From positions 1 through 24,511 of the forward strand of contig JABZMB010000019.1 in assembly GCA_015256455.1 (NCBI GenBank): a DNA stretch of 24,511 nucleotides. The letters run 5' to 3'. The notes beneath the pieces were generated by a model. The model saw only the letters and a program-made list of their open reading frames with translations. It did no database searches and had not been told where the DNA came from. The translations under genes and the position numbers were made by a program. Positions 17,574 through 24,511 of this stretch are shown here, one piece after another (position 1 is the first letter of the stretch; each line of letters starts with the position of its first letter). Origin of the DNA: Solobacterium sp. (GTDB lineage Bacteria > Bacillota_I > Bacilli_A > Erysipelotrichales > Erysipelotrichaceae).

Positions 17574-18488
17574 TTAAATCTTAATATCTACAATCTTCTT
17601 CGCCATCAAGTATGCTACGATGACAATCGCAATTCCGACAATCTCTGATACAAGACCAGTAACAGAAGCGTAGTTATTCGCAAAGTCTGTACTTGTAAGC
17701 TTCATAACAATAATCATTGCTAATGGAAGTACAAGCATCATATTTAACTCGATCTTTGTACCAGCGTACATTGTGATAATATCTTCTCGAACCGTAATCT
17801 TGTCACTAATGACATCGTAAGTATTACGAATAACTTCTTTGATGTTACCACCCTTGCGGTAACAGATTTCAAATACATTCGTAAAGTCCGCAATATCATC
17901 AATACCACTTCGATCAGCGAAATCTTTTAGTAATTCTTCTAATGTAATACCATTGATCAGACCTGTATTAATCACTTCTAATTCATTCATAATCATCGCA
18001 CCAGATTCGTATTGATTCCCCAAATCGTCATACGAACTCTTAAATGCATCTGTTACATTTTTACCAGCATTTAGCGAAGTTGTTAATGCTTCGAGCATAT
18101 CTCTAAATTGTAAAGTCAATTGACGTTTACGATTTTCACAGAGCTGCTTTGTACGAATTGGCAAGTAGAAGCGAGCTGCCAATGCGCCAAATACAACAAA
18201 TAACAGAATATCAACAATCAATGTTAGTTTTGTTGCTACACCAAATTCATCTTTAAACTGGCCACCAAAGAAGGCATATCCTGCAAGGCCACCTACTACA
18301 AACCCAAGTAATGTATACAGAATCATTTCCTTCTTTGTCATGTAATAGACTTTATAATTTAACGTCTGTATGTTTGTCTTTGAGCGATAGTACTGAGGTT
18401 CTTTTTCAACAGCAGGCTTCTTTACTTTTACCTTTGGCTGTTCTTTTTGTTTCTCTTCTTTTTTCTTAAAATTAAACAGCGGTTTCAT
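17574..18488 (-). CDS. tadB: Tad inner-membrane platform protein TadB (T2SSF family)
   Basis: This is a 304-aa protein if started at the second of two adjacent ATGs (18488), which lies six nt from GGAGG; the first ATG (18491) is only three nt away. A Lys-rich cytoplasmic N-terminus (about 1-45) precedes two membrane helices (about 55-110). The T2SSF domain follows (FRDMLEALTTSLNAGKNVTDAF) with C-terminal helices near 250-300. The start overlaps the end of tadA by 17 nt, so translation is coupled. It partners with TadC and the ATPase. Confidence 0.92.
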   Translation of the reverse strand: MKPLFNFKKKEEKQKEQPKVKVKKPAVEKEPQYYRSKTNIQTLNYKVYYMTKKEMILYTLLGFVVGGLAGYAFFGGQFKDEFGVATKLTLIVDILLFVVFGALAARFYLPIRTKQLCENRKRQLTLQFRDMLEALTTSLNAGKNVTDAFKSSYDDLGNQYESGAMIMNELEVINTGLINGITLEELLKDFADRSGIDDIADFTNVFEICYRKGGNIKEVIRNTYDVISDKITVREDIITMYAGTKIELNMMLVLPLAMIIVMKLTSTDFANNYASVTGLVSEIVGIAIVIVAYLMAKKIVDIKI

Positions 18489-19743
18489 CATCTACCTCCA
18501 ATAAAGCAGGCAGTTTAATTCCGGCCAGCTGGAACTTCTTTGTCTTAACAAATTTGTTCTTAGTACGTTTTAGTTCACCAACAACATGTTCAGCAGAAGT
18601 TCCTTCGCCTTCTACGAACGTGAAGATTGGGTTTAACATATATTCTCCATTTGCATTTACACCTAAAACTTCTGTAATTTCCATTGTCTTACGAGAGTGG
18701 TCACGCAAACGGGATAGGTGAATCACAATATCCAATGCACTACCAATCTGCTGACGAATTGCCATTAATGGCAATCCTTCTGCACCTTGTAGTACCATGG
18801 TTTCCAAACGGTTCATCATATCGAAAGTAGAGTTAGCGTGACCTGTAGATAAGCTTCCATCATGTCCAGTATTCATTGCCTGTAACATGTCCAGTGCTTC
18901 TCCACCACGAACCTCACCTACGATGATTCTATCTGGTCTCATACGCAAACTTGACTTGATCAAGTCTCTGATGTTTACTTCACCGGCACCAGATGAGTTA
19001 GCATTTCTTGTTTCTAGACTAACTAAGTTCTGTACACCTTCAATCTGCAATTCCGCAGAGTCTTCGATTGTAATAATACGTTCATCCTTTGGAATGAAAT
19101 TAGATAGAGCGTTCAAGAATGTTGTCTTACCTGAACCAGTACCACCACATACAAAGATGTTATAACGTGCTTGAATCAATAACTCTAATAAACTTGCAAT
19201 GCCTTCGTTCAATGATCCGTATTCAATTAACTTCTTCATTGTCATTGGCTCTTTTGAGAACTTACGAATTGTGACGATAGAACCATTCAATGAAATTGGA
19301 GGTAATACAACGTTTACACGTGAACCATTTGGTAAACGTGTATCTACGATAGGGTTTGCCTCTGTAACTTCACGACCCGCTTGTGCAACGATACGTTGAA
19401 TAACGTCACGTAGCTTACGTTCACTTTCAAAGGTGCGTTCAATCTTTCTTACCTTACCTGCTTCTTCAACGAAAATATTCTTTGGTCCGTTAATCATGAC
19501 TTCAGTAATGTTGTCATCTGTCATGATGGAATCCAACAAACCAAATCCACGGATAGAAGAATAAATTTGTTCCGCGATCGCTACTCGTTGTTCGATAGAA
19601 ACATATACGTTCGCTAGTCTGATTTCTACTAGATTTTCAATCTTCTCGCGCAGTTCATTATCAGATAATTCCTTTAAAGGGAAATTATTCATTACTTCAT
19701 TTTTTAATCGCTCGACAAACTGTTCAAGTTCTTCCGCTCTCAT
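18472..19743 (-). CDS. tadA: Tad secretion/pilus assembly ATPase TadA (CpaF)
   Basis: This is a 423-aa hexameric secretion ATPase of the VirB11/CpaF type. Motifs in order are: N-terminal all-beta/alpha domain (ITEVMINGP), Walker A GGTGSGKT (200-207), Asp box TIEDSAEL, Walker B region RPDRIIVGEVRGGE, and His box TGHDGSLSTGHANS. I start at the ATG at 19743, preceded by GGGGGA. A frame-consistent TTG at 19761 would add six residues but has no ribosome binding site. It powers pilus extension (and possibly retraction) with TadB/TadC. It lies between tadZ (25 nt from the chosen start) and tadB (overlapping). Confidence 0.95.
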   Translation of the reverse strand: MRAEELEQFVERLKNEVMNNFPLKELSDNELREKIENLVEIRLANVYVSIEQRVAIAEQIYSSIRGFGLLDSIMTDDNITEVMINGPKNIFVEEAGKVRKIERTFESERKLRDVIQRIVAQAGREVTEANPIVDTRLPNGSRVNVVLPPISLNGSIVTIRKFSKEPMTMKKLIEYGSLNEGIASLLELLIQARYNIFVCGGTGSGKTTFLNALSNFIPKDERIITIEDSAELQIEGVQNLVSLETRNANSSGAGEVNIRDLIKSSLRMRPDRIIVGEVRGGEALDMLQAMNTGHDGSLSTGHANSTFDMMNRLETMVLQGAEGLPLMAIRQQIGSALDIVIHLSRLRDHSRKTMEITEVLGVNANGEYMLNPIFTFVEGEGTSAEHVVGELKRTKNKFVKTKKFQLAGIKLPALLEVDDETAV

Positions 19744-19768
19744 ATTCCCGTTATCCCCCAATCATTAT

Positions 19769-20818
19769 TTATAGAATGTGATCAAATACATCTAACTTAG
19801 ATACCCAAGAAACAACTTGCGCTCTATGATCACCTTTCACTTTATTGATATAACCAACAACCTGTACATCATTCATCTCTGCAGCGTTAGACTGGCTTCC
19901 AAACTTGGAGTAAAGAACCTTTGTCTTACGCATAAGATGTTCAACTTTGTTATCACTGATATTTTGTAATTCAAATAACTTATTCTGTAGTTTATTTCTG
20001 CCGATTTCAGTTCCATCCGCAATCATCACTACACAATCAGCCAATTCAAATAATGTATCTCTAATTTCATCAGAACATACATCTGTATCTACGATTACAC
20101 GGTCATAATTCCCCGAATTACAAATGACGTGTAATAGTGTCTTAACATCTTCAGACTTCATTTCATTAAAATCCATGATTGTCTTAAATGGAGCATAATA
20201 CGCAACACCCTTATCATTGGATACATATGCCTCTAACTTTAGACTTAAATTTGCACGATTACTCTTAATCGCATACAACACTTCTGAAAGTGTTGTGTTT
20301 GAATCCTGTGCAAGTACATCTCGTGTATAACCATTCTTCTCTAAATCTAAATAGAAAACTTTATGTCCCTGTTCAGCCATGTGTAGCGCAGATCCAATCG
20401 CAGCTGTGGAAGTACCTAAACCGCCGCTCGCTCCATGGAATAAAATAATAGGACTTTGAGAGCCTGACAAACTATATGAAACCTTTGTATCAAGTTCAGC
20501 ACATAAGCTCTTAACTTCTTTGCAGATGAGATCGACACGTTGGTACTTGCATACTGCAGGGAAACCATTTACCTCAGTAATATCTAATGATTCTGTCAAA
20601 CACGCAACCTGTGTATTCTCTCTTCTTAAATCATCCCCTAAGAATTCTTCGTTTACTAAAACGACATCCATTCTTTGATTCTTGAAAATTTCAATAAATG
20701 CATCACGCTTTGAGAATGTGTATATCTCAATTTCATTTGGATACTTCTTATTAAACACAGAAGAGATTTTACTTAAATACTTCTCATCCGTATCAACCAT
20801 TGCTAACTTGATCTTCAT
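19769..20818 (-). CDS. tadZ: TadZ/CpaE-like localisation protein (pseudo-receiver plus MinD/ParA-like ATPase)
   Basis: This is a 349-aa protein. Residues 1-115 resemble a response-regulator receiver (MVDTDEKYL), but the expected phospho-acceptor Asp is Asn56 (DVVLVNEE), so it is probably not phosphorylated. Residues 122-349 form a ParA/MinD-like fold with a degenerate Walker A GASGGLGTST (129-138) that lacks the deviant KGG lysine and the P-loop lysine. The LDLEKNG strand follows at 157-163. Such atypical ATP-binding sites are known in TadZ, which places the Tad machine in the cell. It is the first gene of the operon, with a strong GGGAGG site seven nt from the ATG. Confidence 0.9.
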   Translation of the reverse strand: MKIKLAMVDTDEKYLSKISSVFNKKYPNEIEIYTFSKRDAFIEIFKNQRMDVVLVNEEFLGDDLRRENTQVACLTESLDITEVNGFPAVCKYQRVDLICKEVKSLCAELDTKVSYSLSGSQSPIILFHGASGGLGTSTAAIGSALHMAEQGHKVFYLDLEKNGYTRDVLAQDSNTTLSEVLYAIKSNRANLSLKLEAYVSNDKGVAYYAPFKTIMDFNEMKSEDVKTLLHVICNSGNYDRVIVDTDVCSDEIRDTLFELADCVVMIADGTEIGRNKLQNKLFELQNISDNKVEHLMRKTKVLYSKFGSQSNAAEMNDVQVVGYINKVKGDHRAQVVSWVSKLDVFDHIL

Positions 20819-21009
20819 AAGTTCGCCTCCCTTATCTATTTATTTTAATGCAAATTTATATATGATTCAAAGTCAATTTTGATATCCTGTTGTAATTTTT
20901 TACATAAATTTAATTTGTTGTATTACACAATTTATTGACAGTTAAATTTCAGCCCATCAATACTAGCTTTTTGGCATTATCAAATGTTTTCAATCAGTTT
21001 TCATTTATT

Positions 21010-21176
21010 ACAGTTTCCAAAACTAATTTTATTAATATTTTATTAAGTACCCCCAAAGTAATGAATTTATACTCTAAAAATCACAATAACAATACAGTCT
21101 TTATGAAGCTTTTATATTCACTCACATTTATAGACTCCTAATATATTATTTGTGATTTTTAGTGACAGTTTCCAAA
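21010..21176. repeat. Pair of 12-nt direct repeats upstream of tadZ
   Basis: ACAGTTTCCAAA occurs at 21010-21021 and again at 21165-21176. The second copy adjoins one arm of the inverted repeat at 21150-21162. Two exact copies 155 nt apart in non-coding DNA suggest protein binding sites, although AT-rich DNA raises the chance of coincidence. Confidence 0.5.
21074..21162. repeat. 13-bp perfect inverted repeat in the tad upstream region
   Basis: CTAAAAATCACAA (21074-21086) and TTGTGATTTTTAG (21150-21162) are exact reverse complements separated by 63 nt. This could be a pair of operator half-sites or a long-loop stem in a leader transcript. No gene lies between. Confidence 0.55.
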
Positions 21177-21282
21177 TACTGAATCAAATTTATAAACTAT
21201 GTACTCCCTAAATTATATTCTAATGATAATTCAGACATGTACACACATGCATCATCTTGTATACATGCAATCATATAATTGC

Positions 21283-22515
21283 TTATTCTTTCGTAAATAA
21301 CACTTCTTTGCATACTTTAAAGAAGTTTGGCTTATTGCCATAGTTCAATGTTCCCCAACGATAGATGCGAATAGATAGTCTTGCAAATAAGTAAATAAAT
21401 ACCACTGTCAATAATGTTGAGCCAATCACTTCATATACTGCAACTGTTGTAATTGCATTACGTATCGGCATTACCATAACCGAGAAGAATGGAATCCATG
21501 AAGAAATCTTCAGAATAATTGAATCTCCACCTTGTAAAGCAGACATCGCAATCATATAACTTGTGATAAACAGGAACATAACTGGACTTATCGCACTGTT
21601 TACATCTTCCATTCGAGATACTACTGAGCCTAAAGCCGCAAAGATAAACATATACAGTAGTAAGCCAAGAATGAAGTAGAACACATACATCCCTAACATA
21701 GATAAATCCAGCATCTTCTTTGTCATCATCAGAATATCCATTGGATACATATTTCTGAAGATAAAATAGGATATCACAGCAGAACTTGCGATAACAAGCA
21801 TCTGTATGACAGAAGCACATGTAATTGCTAATACCTTTCCGATAATCAGATTCTTTGGATTTGTCGTTGTAATCAACAATTCCATTGTTCGGCTATCTTT
21901 TTCTCTTGCGACTGCTGTAGCTACGATAGAACCGAACATTAAGATTACAGAGTATAGCGTGATAATATAAATAAACGCAAGTAGATATTGTGTTGATGTA
22001 TCGCGGCCAAGCACCTCTTCCTCAGCATTAATTTCAACATTATTCATGGATTGATACTCGTTATAACTGATACCCTTCTCACTAAACTTTTGTGCAATTA
22101 AATGATCTCTTAATACAGAGTTTAGTGCTTGATCCATACCACTAACAAACCCTTTATCATGGAAGTAAGTCTTGTAGTGGTCATAATCATAGATTGCATA
22201 ACCTTTTGTTTCTTTACCGCTCTTTACCGCTTCTTTTAAAGCATCTTCAGTTGGATATAAACTTGACTCTTCAATACGAAGTTCTTTAACGATTTCTTCG
22301 TTAGGAACATAATAACCACCCGGAACATATTCGTTCAGATATGAAGCACCCTCAGAGCTTTCAAATTCCGTTTGCTTTTTAAATTGATTTAGAATCGCTG
22401 GAGCTGCTGCGCCACCAAAGGCAACTATCGCTAAGATAATTGTAGAAATAATCACAACTCTTTTTTTAATCTGTTGGAAAAATTCAAATTCGAATACAGT
22501 TCTAAAGTTACGCAT
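21283..22515 (-). CDS. ABC-2 type transporter permease (NatB-like)
   Basis: This is a 410-aa membrane protein. I start at the ATG at 22515, with AGGAGG eight nt upstream; a GTG at 22524 would add three residues. One N-terminal helix (about 20-42) precedes a large extracytoplasmic domain (about 45-175). Five or six helices follow between about 180 and 380, and the protein ends in a basic cytoplasmic tail. This is the architecture of the NatB/YhaP-type ABC-2 permeases that export ions, peptides or drugs. It overlaps the ATPase gene by 8 nt. The substrate cannot be told from sequence. Confidence 0.88.
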   Translation of the reverse strand: MRNFRTVFEFEFFQQIKKRVVIISTIILAIVAFGGAAAPAILNQFKKQTEFESSEGASYLNEYVPGGYYVPNEEIVKELRIEESSLYPTEDALKEAVKSGKETKGYAIYDYDHYKTYFHDKGFVSGMDQALNSVLRDHLIAQKFSEKGISYNEYQSMNNVEINAEEEVLGRDTSTQYLLAFIYIITLYSVILMFGSIVATAVAREKDSRTMELLITTTNPKNLIIGKVLAITCASVIQMLVIASSAVISYFIFRNMYPMDILMMTKKMLDLSMLGMYVFYFILGLLLYMFIFAALGSVVSRMEDVNSAISPVMFLFITSYMIAMSALQGGDSIILKISSWIPFFSVMVMPIRNAITTVAVYEVIGSTLLTVVFIYLFARLSIRIYRWGTLNYGNKPNFFKVCKEVLFTKE

Positions 22516-23422
22516 TTGCTTCACCTCCTACTTTGTTTACGAAGATGTCTTGTAAACTAGGGCGATATTGTCCGAATGAGATAATTTCATGTACATGATT
22601 TAGTAATTCTTGCAAAATTTCATTTGAAGTATGCTGGGCATCTTTTGTAATCAGATATTCATCATTTACTTTTTGGAAATCCAATCCAAATTTATTTCGC
22701 AAAATATCTTCTACAGTAATAGAGTCTTCAGAATGAACGCGAAGTACTAACTTATCTTCGCCTTCTTTTCTCTTAATCTCTTCTAAATCGCCACTAATGA
22801 TGATATTACCCTGATCAATGAGAGTAATTTCGTCACACATTTCTTCTACATATGCCATTTGGTGAGATGAAAAGATAACGAGTTTCCCTTTTGAAACTGC
22901 TTCTTTAATCGCATCTTTAAAGATTTGAGCATTAACAGGATCTAGCCCAGAGAAAGGCTCGTCAAGAATGATAATATCTGGATTATTGATGAATGCCTGC
23001 GCAATCTGAATCTTCTGTTGATTACCTTTGGATAATGTTTCTAACTTTTTATTTGTATAATCTTTCAGTCCAAAGTAATCAATCCAATACTCAGCTTCTT
23101 CAGCAGCCTTTTTAGTATCTGCCCCTTTTAACTTCGCAAAGTATGCCAACTGATCTTTTAAAGATACCTTCGCATACATTCCACGTTCCTCTGGCAGATA
23201 ACCAATATGGTTTTGGTTTACATCAAATGGTTTTCCATCCAATAAGAATTCACCTTCTGTTTGTTTGAATACATTCATTAAACAACGGAATGTTGTTGTT
23301 TTACCTGCACCATTTCTCCCAAGGAAACCCATTGCCTTACCGCTTTGCACGGTAAAACTAATTCCATGGAGAATTTCCTTCTTATCGAAGGATTTTTTAA
23401 TTCCTTTTACTTCTAATATCAT
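22508..23422 (-). CDS. ABC transporter ATP-binding protein (NatA-like)
   Basis: This is a 304-aa ATPase. The start at 23422 (MILEVKG) has AAAGGGG just upstream and matches family N-termini; the longer frame to 23479 runs through a palindrome in the leader. Walker A is GRNGAGKT (35-42), signature LSKGNQQ (130-136), Walker B IIILDEP (150-156), and the H-loop is H187 in SSHQM. A C-terminal extension (about 220-304) is of the DUF4162 type. It pairs with the overlapping permease downstream. A promoter and two palindromes precede it, so the pair is probably controlled by a dedicated regulator. Confidence 0.95.
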   Translation of the reverse strand: MILEVKGIKKSFDKKEILHGISFTVQSGKAMGFLGRNGAGKTTTFRCLMNVFKQTEGEFLLDGKPFDVNQNHIGYLPEERGMYAKVSLKDQLAYFAKLKGADTKKAAEEAEYWIDYFGLKDYTNKKLETLSKGNQQKIQIAQAFINNPDIIILDEPFSGLDPVNAQIFKDAIKEAVSKGKLVIFSSHQMAYVEEMCDEITLIDQGNIIISGDLEEIKRKEGEDKLVLRVHSEDSITVEDILRNKFGLDFQKVNDEYLITKDAQHTSNEILQELLNHVHEIISFGQYRPSLQDIFVNKVGGEANA

Positions 23423-23466
23423 AAATACCCCTTTCATTTCCAAGGAAATACAATAGTCAAAACAGG

Positions 23467-23495
23467 AATACTCGTACATCTACAATACGAGTATT
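23467..23495. promoter_or_regulatory. Perfect inverted repeat in the ABC leader (probable operator)
   Basis: AATACTCGTA and TACGAGTATT (23467-23476 and 23486-23495) are exact 10-bp arms around a 9-nt centre. It lies about 14 nt downstream of the -10 element and 45 nt before the ATPase start. That position suits a repressor. No U tract follows, so a terminator is less likely. Confidence 0.65.
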
Positions 23496-23508
23496 TTGTT
23501 ATAAACTG

Positions 23509-23537
23509 ATTATATTCTCTATTTGACCAAAGGTCAA
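23509..23537 (-). promoter_or_regulatory. Sigma-A-type promoter of the ABC transporter operon
   Basis: On the minus strand TTGACC (23537-23532) and TATAAT (23514-23509) are separated by exactly 17 nt. It lies 86 nt upstream of the ATPase start codon. The -10 is perfect and the -35 matches five of six consensus bases. Confidence 0.8.
23523..23537. promoter_or_regulatory. Palindrome overlapping the -35 element
   Basis: TTGACC-AAA-GGTCAA forms perfect 6-bp arms with a 3-nt centre, and one arm is the -35 hexamer itself. A regulator bound here would block RNA polymerase. It may be a second operator alongside the repeat at 23467-23495. Confidence 0.5.
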
Positions 23538-23553
23538 TATATTATACAAATGT

Positions 23554-24402
23554 TTATATTTGTCTTGATTTAAGAATTCCAGAACCTAAGTGTATCTGAT
23601 TACCATCCAACAAATATTGTTTTATGACACGCTGTAGAGATGTTTCTTCTCTCAAGTTATGAAAGTCACATTCTGTTATTTGATATACAAAATCTAAAAT
23701 ATCCTGAACACAGTCATATCCTTCAGAAACATCAAATAATTCATAAAACCGATAAATATTCGAATCCTTTGAAACGAGTTCATGAATCTCAGGGCTTAAT
23801 AGCCATGAATCACAAACATATTGAAAGTTATCAATCTTGAAATAATCTTTAATCACATTCTTTGCGCGATGTATTGAATCTAACACTTTTGAAATTTCGA
23901 GTTTCTCATCAGATGGAATATGGATTCGCATTGTCTGTTGATCTACATATTCATATTGCAGTCGCCCAACTTCCACTAGGCGAACATTGATAAAGTAAGT
24001 TCCCCAGACCATTTGTGTGATACGTATCGAATCCAATCCTCTCGAGATAATGTCCTTTGTAAGTACTTCTTTCATTCTTGCTTTGTGAATGGATTGTTGT
24101 AGCGCATCAAAGTGATGTTCTTCCATATTTCTTTGATGCAGTTGATATCCACATAATAGCGCAATGCAAGTCACATACGGATGTACTGGCTCATGGAATA
24201 AATCTTCAGTAGTTTTCATTGACCATAAATGATTTATTTTCTTTGTTTTATCAACATACAAAATATCTAGTAGTTCTTGAAATGTACGTTTTAAAGTAAC
24301 ACTTTCATTAATATCATTCATGCATGCATAACAATTTTCGTGATACCAAGACTCTTTTATATCATAATAAGATAATGCACAATCAATCATTTCTTTATTC
24401 AT
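23554..24402 (-). CDS. Acyltransferase-family protein (NAT_N / GNAT-like C-terminal domain)
   Basis: This is a 282-aa soluble protein. The N-terminal half (about 1-120) is helical. The C-terminal half has the features of the GNAT-like C-terminal domain family: VGRLQYEY (145-152), IHIPSDEKLE (160-169), CDSWLLSPEI (197-206), and SNIYRFYELF from 214. The enzymatic substrate of this family is not established to my knowledge. Its ATG overlaps the stop of the upstream partial gene by 8 nt, so they form an operon. It ends 17 nt before the -35 of the ABC promoter. Confidence 0.8.
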   Translation of the reverse strand: MNKEMIDCALSYYDIKESWYHENCYACMNDINESVTLKRTFQELLDILYVDKTKKINHLWSMKTTEDLFHEPVHPYVTCIALLCGYQLHQRNMEEHHFDALQQSIHKARMKEVLTKDIISRGLDSIRITQMVWGTYFINVRLVEVGRLQYEYVDQQTMRIHIPSDEKLEISKVLDSIHRAKNVIKDYFKIDNFQYVCDSWLLSPEIHELVSKDSNIYRFYELFDVSEGYDCVQDILDFVYQITECDFHNLREETSLQRVIKQYLLDGNQIHLGSGILKSRQI

Positions 24403-24511
24403 ATAAATCTACAATCTTCAATAAGTTATTCACAATCATTGTATCCTCATACAGCGCTGTAACTGGAGTATTCTCATCTAGATATAAAATTCTTTTAATC
24501 CCTGCATTCTT
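24395..24511 (-). CDS. 3' end of an unidentified gene (partial)
   Basis: An open minus-strand frame enters from the window edge and encodes 38 residues ending LLKIVDLYE, with TAA at 24395-24397. The stop overlaps the start of the acyltransferase-family gene, indicating translational coupling. The fragment (GIKRILYLDE...) is too short to assign. Confidence 0.65.
   Translation of the reverse strand, partial: KNAGIKRILYLDENTPVTALYEDTMIVNNLLKIVDLYE

Larger units (their letters stand above)
20819..21282. other. 464-nt non-coding region upstream of the tad operon
   Basis: This very AT-rich stretch has no convincing gene. It contains the ribosome binding site of tadZ (AAGGGAGG, 20826-20833), a 12-nt direct repeat, a 13-bp inverted repeat and, just after the ABC permease, an imperfect hairpin (CATGTATAC pairing with GTGTACATG) without a U tract. 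The tad promoter should be here on the minus strand. I see only weak candidates, such as TTGTGT with TATGTA 18 nt later (near 20895-20930), and none I would assert. I see no riboswitch consensus. Confidence 0.5.

Noticed and set aside
20935..21141. Possible 68-aa gene on the plus strand in the tad upstream gap
   Set aside because: It has a TTG start without a Shine-Dalgarno sequence, AT-driven composition (Asn, Phe, Leu, Ser) and no recognisable motif. It also spans part of the repeat elements.
20819..21282. c-di-GMP or other riboswitch upstream of the pilus operon
   Set aside because: I looked on the minus strand for conserved cores such as the GEMM CACGCA/GCAAACC elements and found none.
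23467..23495. Intrinsic terminator in the ABC leader
   Set aside because: The stem is perfect but AT-containing, and the following sequence (CCTGTTTTGAC) is not a proper U tract. An operator fits its place relative to the promoter better.
23538..23553. Divergent plus-strand promoter from the TTGACC palindrome
   Set aside because: A TATACA lies only 14 nt from the plus-strand TTGACC, and no plus-strand gene follows.

Overview
The window is AT-rich, codes almost entirely on the minus strand, and has tightly packed genes with strong GGAGG-type ribosome binding sites. Gram-positive-style features (no outer-membrane secretin gene, a BspA-like lipoprotein, Ig-like surface repeats, DUF5702/FHA Tad accessory genes) point to a low-GC Bacillota bacterium. 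An Erysipelotrichia- or Clostridia-like gut or oral anaerobe is my best guess, but this is inference.

Layout. Positions 1-230 hold the 3' end of an unidentified plus-strand gene. It faces the long minus-strand operon across a bidirectional terminator (274-305). From 20818 down to 325 runs what looks like one ~20.5 kb, 16-gene transcription unit. In order of transcription it contains: tadZ, tadA, tadB, tadC, an Flp-type pilin, a TadE-like pseudopilin, a 1118-aa DUF5702/TadG-like protein, a leucine-rich-repeat lipoprotein, a second TadE-like pseudopilin, and an A24 prepilin peptidase. These are followed by a TPR+WG-repeat membrane protein, a DUF6382-like/FHA protein, a PP2C phosphatase, a transmembrane Ser/Thr kinase, a 149-aa membrane protein, and a 1398-aa Ig-repeat surface protein. 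Most gaps are under 40 nt and several genes overlap. The 464-nt stretch 20819-21282 upstream of tadZ carries direct and inverted repeats and probably the operon promoter. Upstream of that, with its own good promoter and two palindromes, is an ABC-2 exporter pair (ATPase 22508-23422, permease 21283-22515). A GNAT-like acyltransferase-family gene (23554-24402) follows, then the 3' end of one more gene.

How the parts may work together. The first ten genes supply the Tad (type IVb pilus) motor, platform, major pilin, minor pilins and processing peptidase. The next genes form a phospho-threonine signalling cassette: kinase, phosphatase, FHA reader and a small membrane protein. The most interesting observation is an ETTVL(T/S) motif that occurs twice in the cytoplasmic tail of the 149-aa protein and once just before the FHA domain of the reader. 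This resembles the ETT switch motif of GarA/OdhI. I infer that the kinase phosphorylates these motifs, the FHA domain reads them, and the phosphatase erases them, giving a phospho-switch on a Gram-positive Tad pilus. This would be analogous in logic to the PpkA/PppA/Fha pathway of type VI secretion. The terminal Ig-repeat protein would then be a co-expressed adhesin or stalk.
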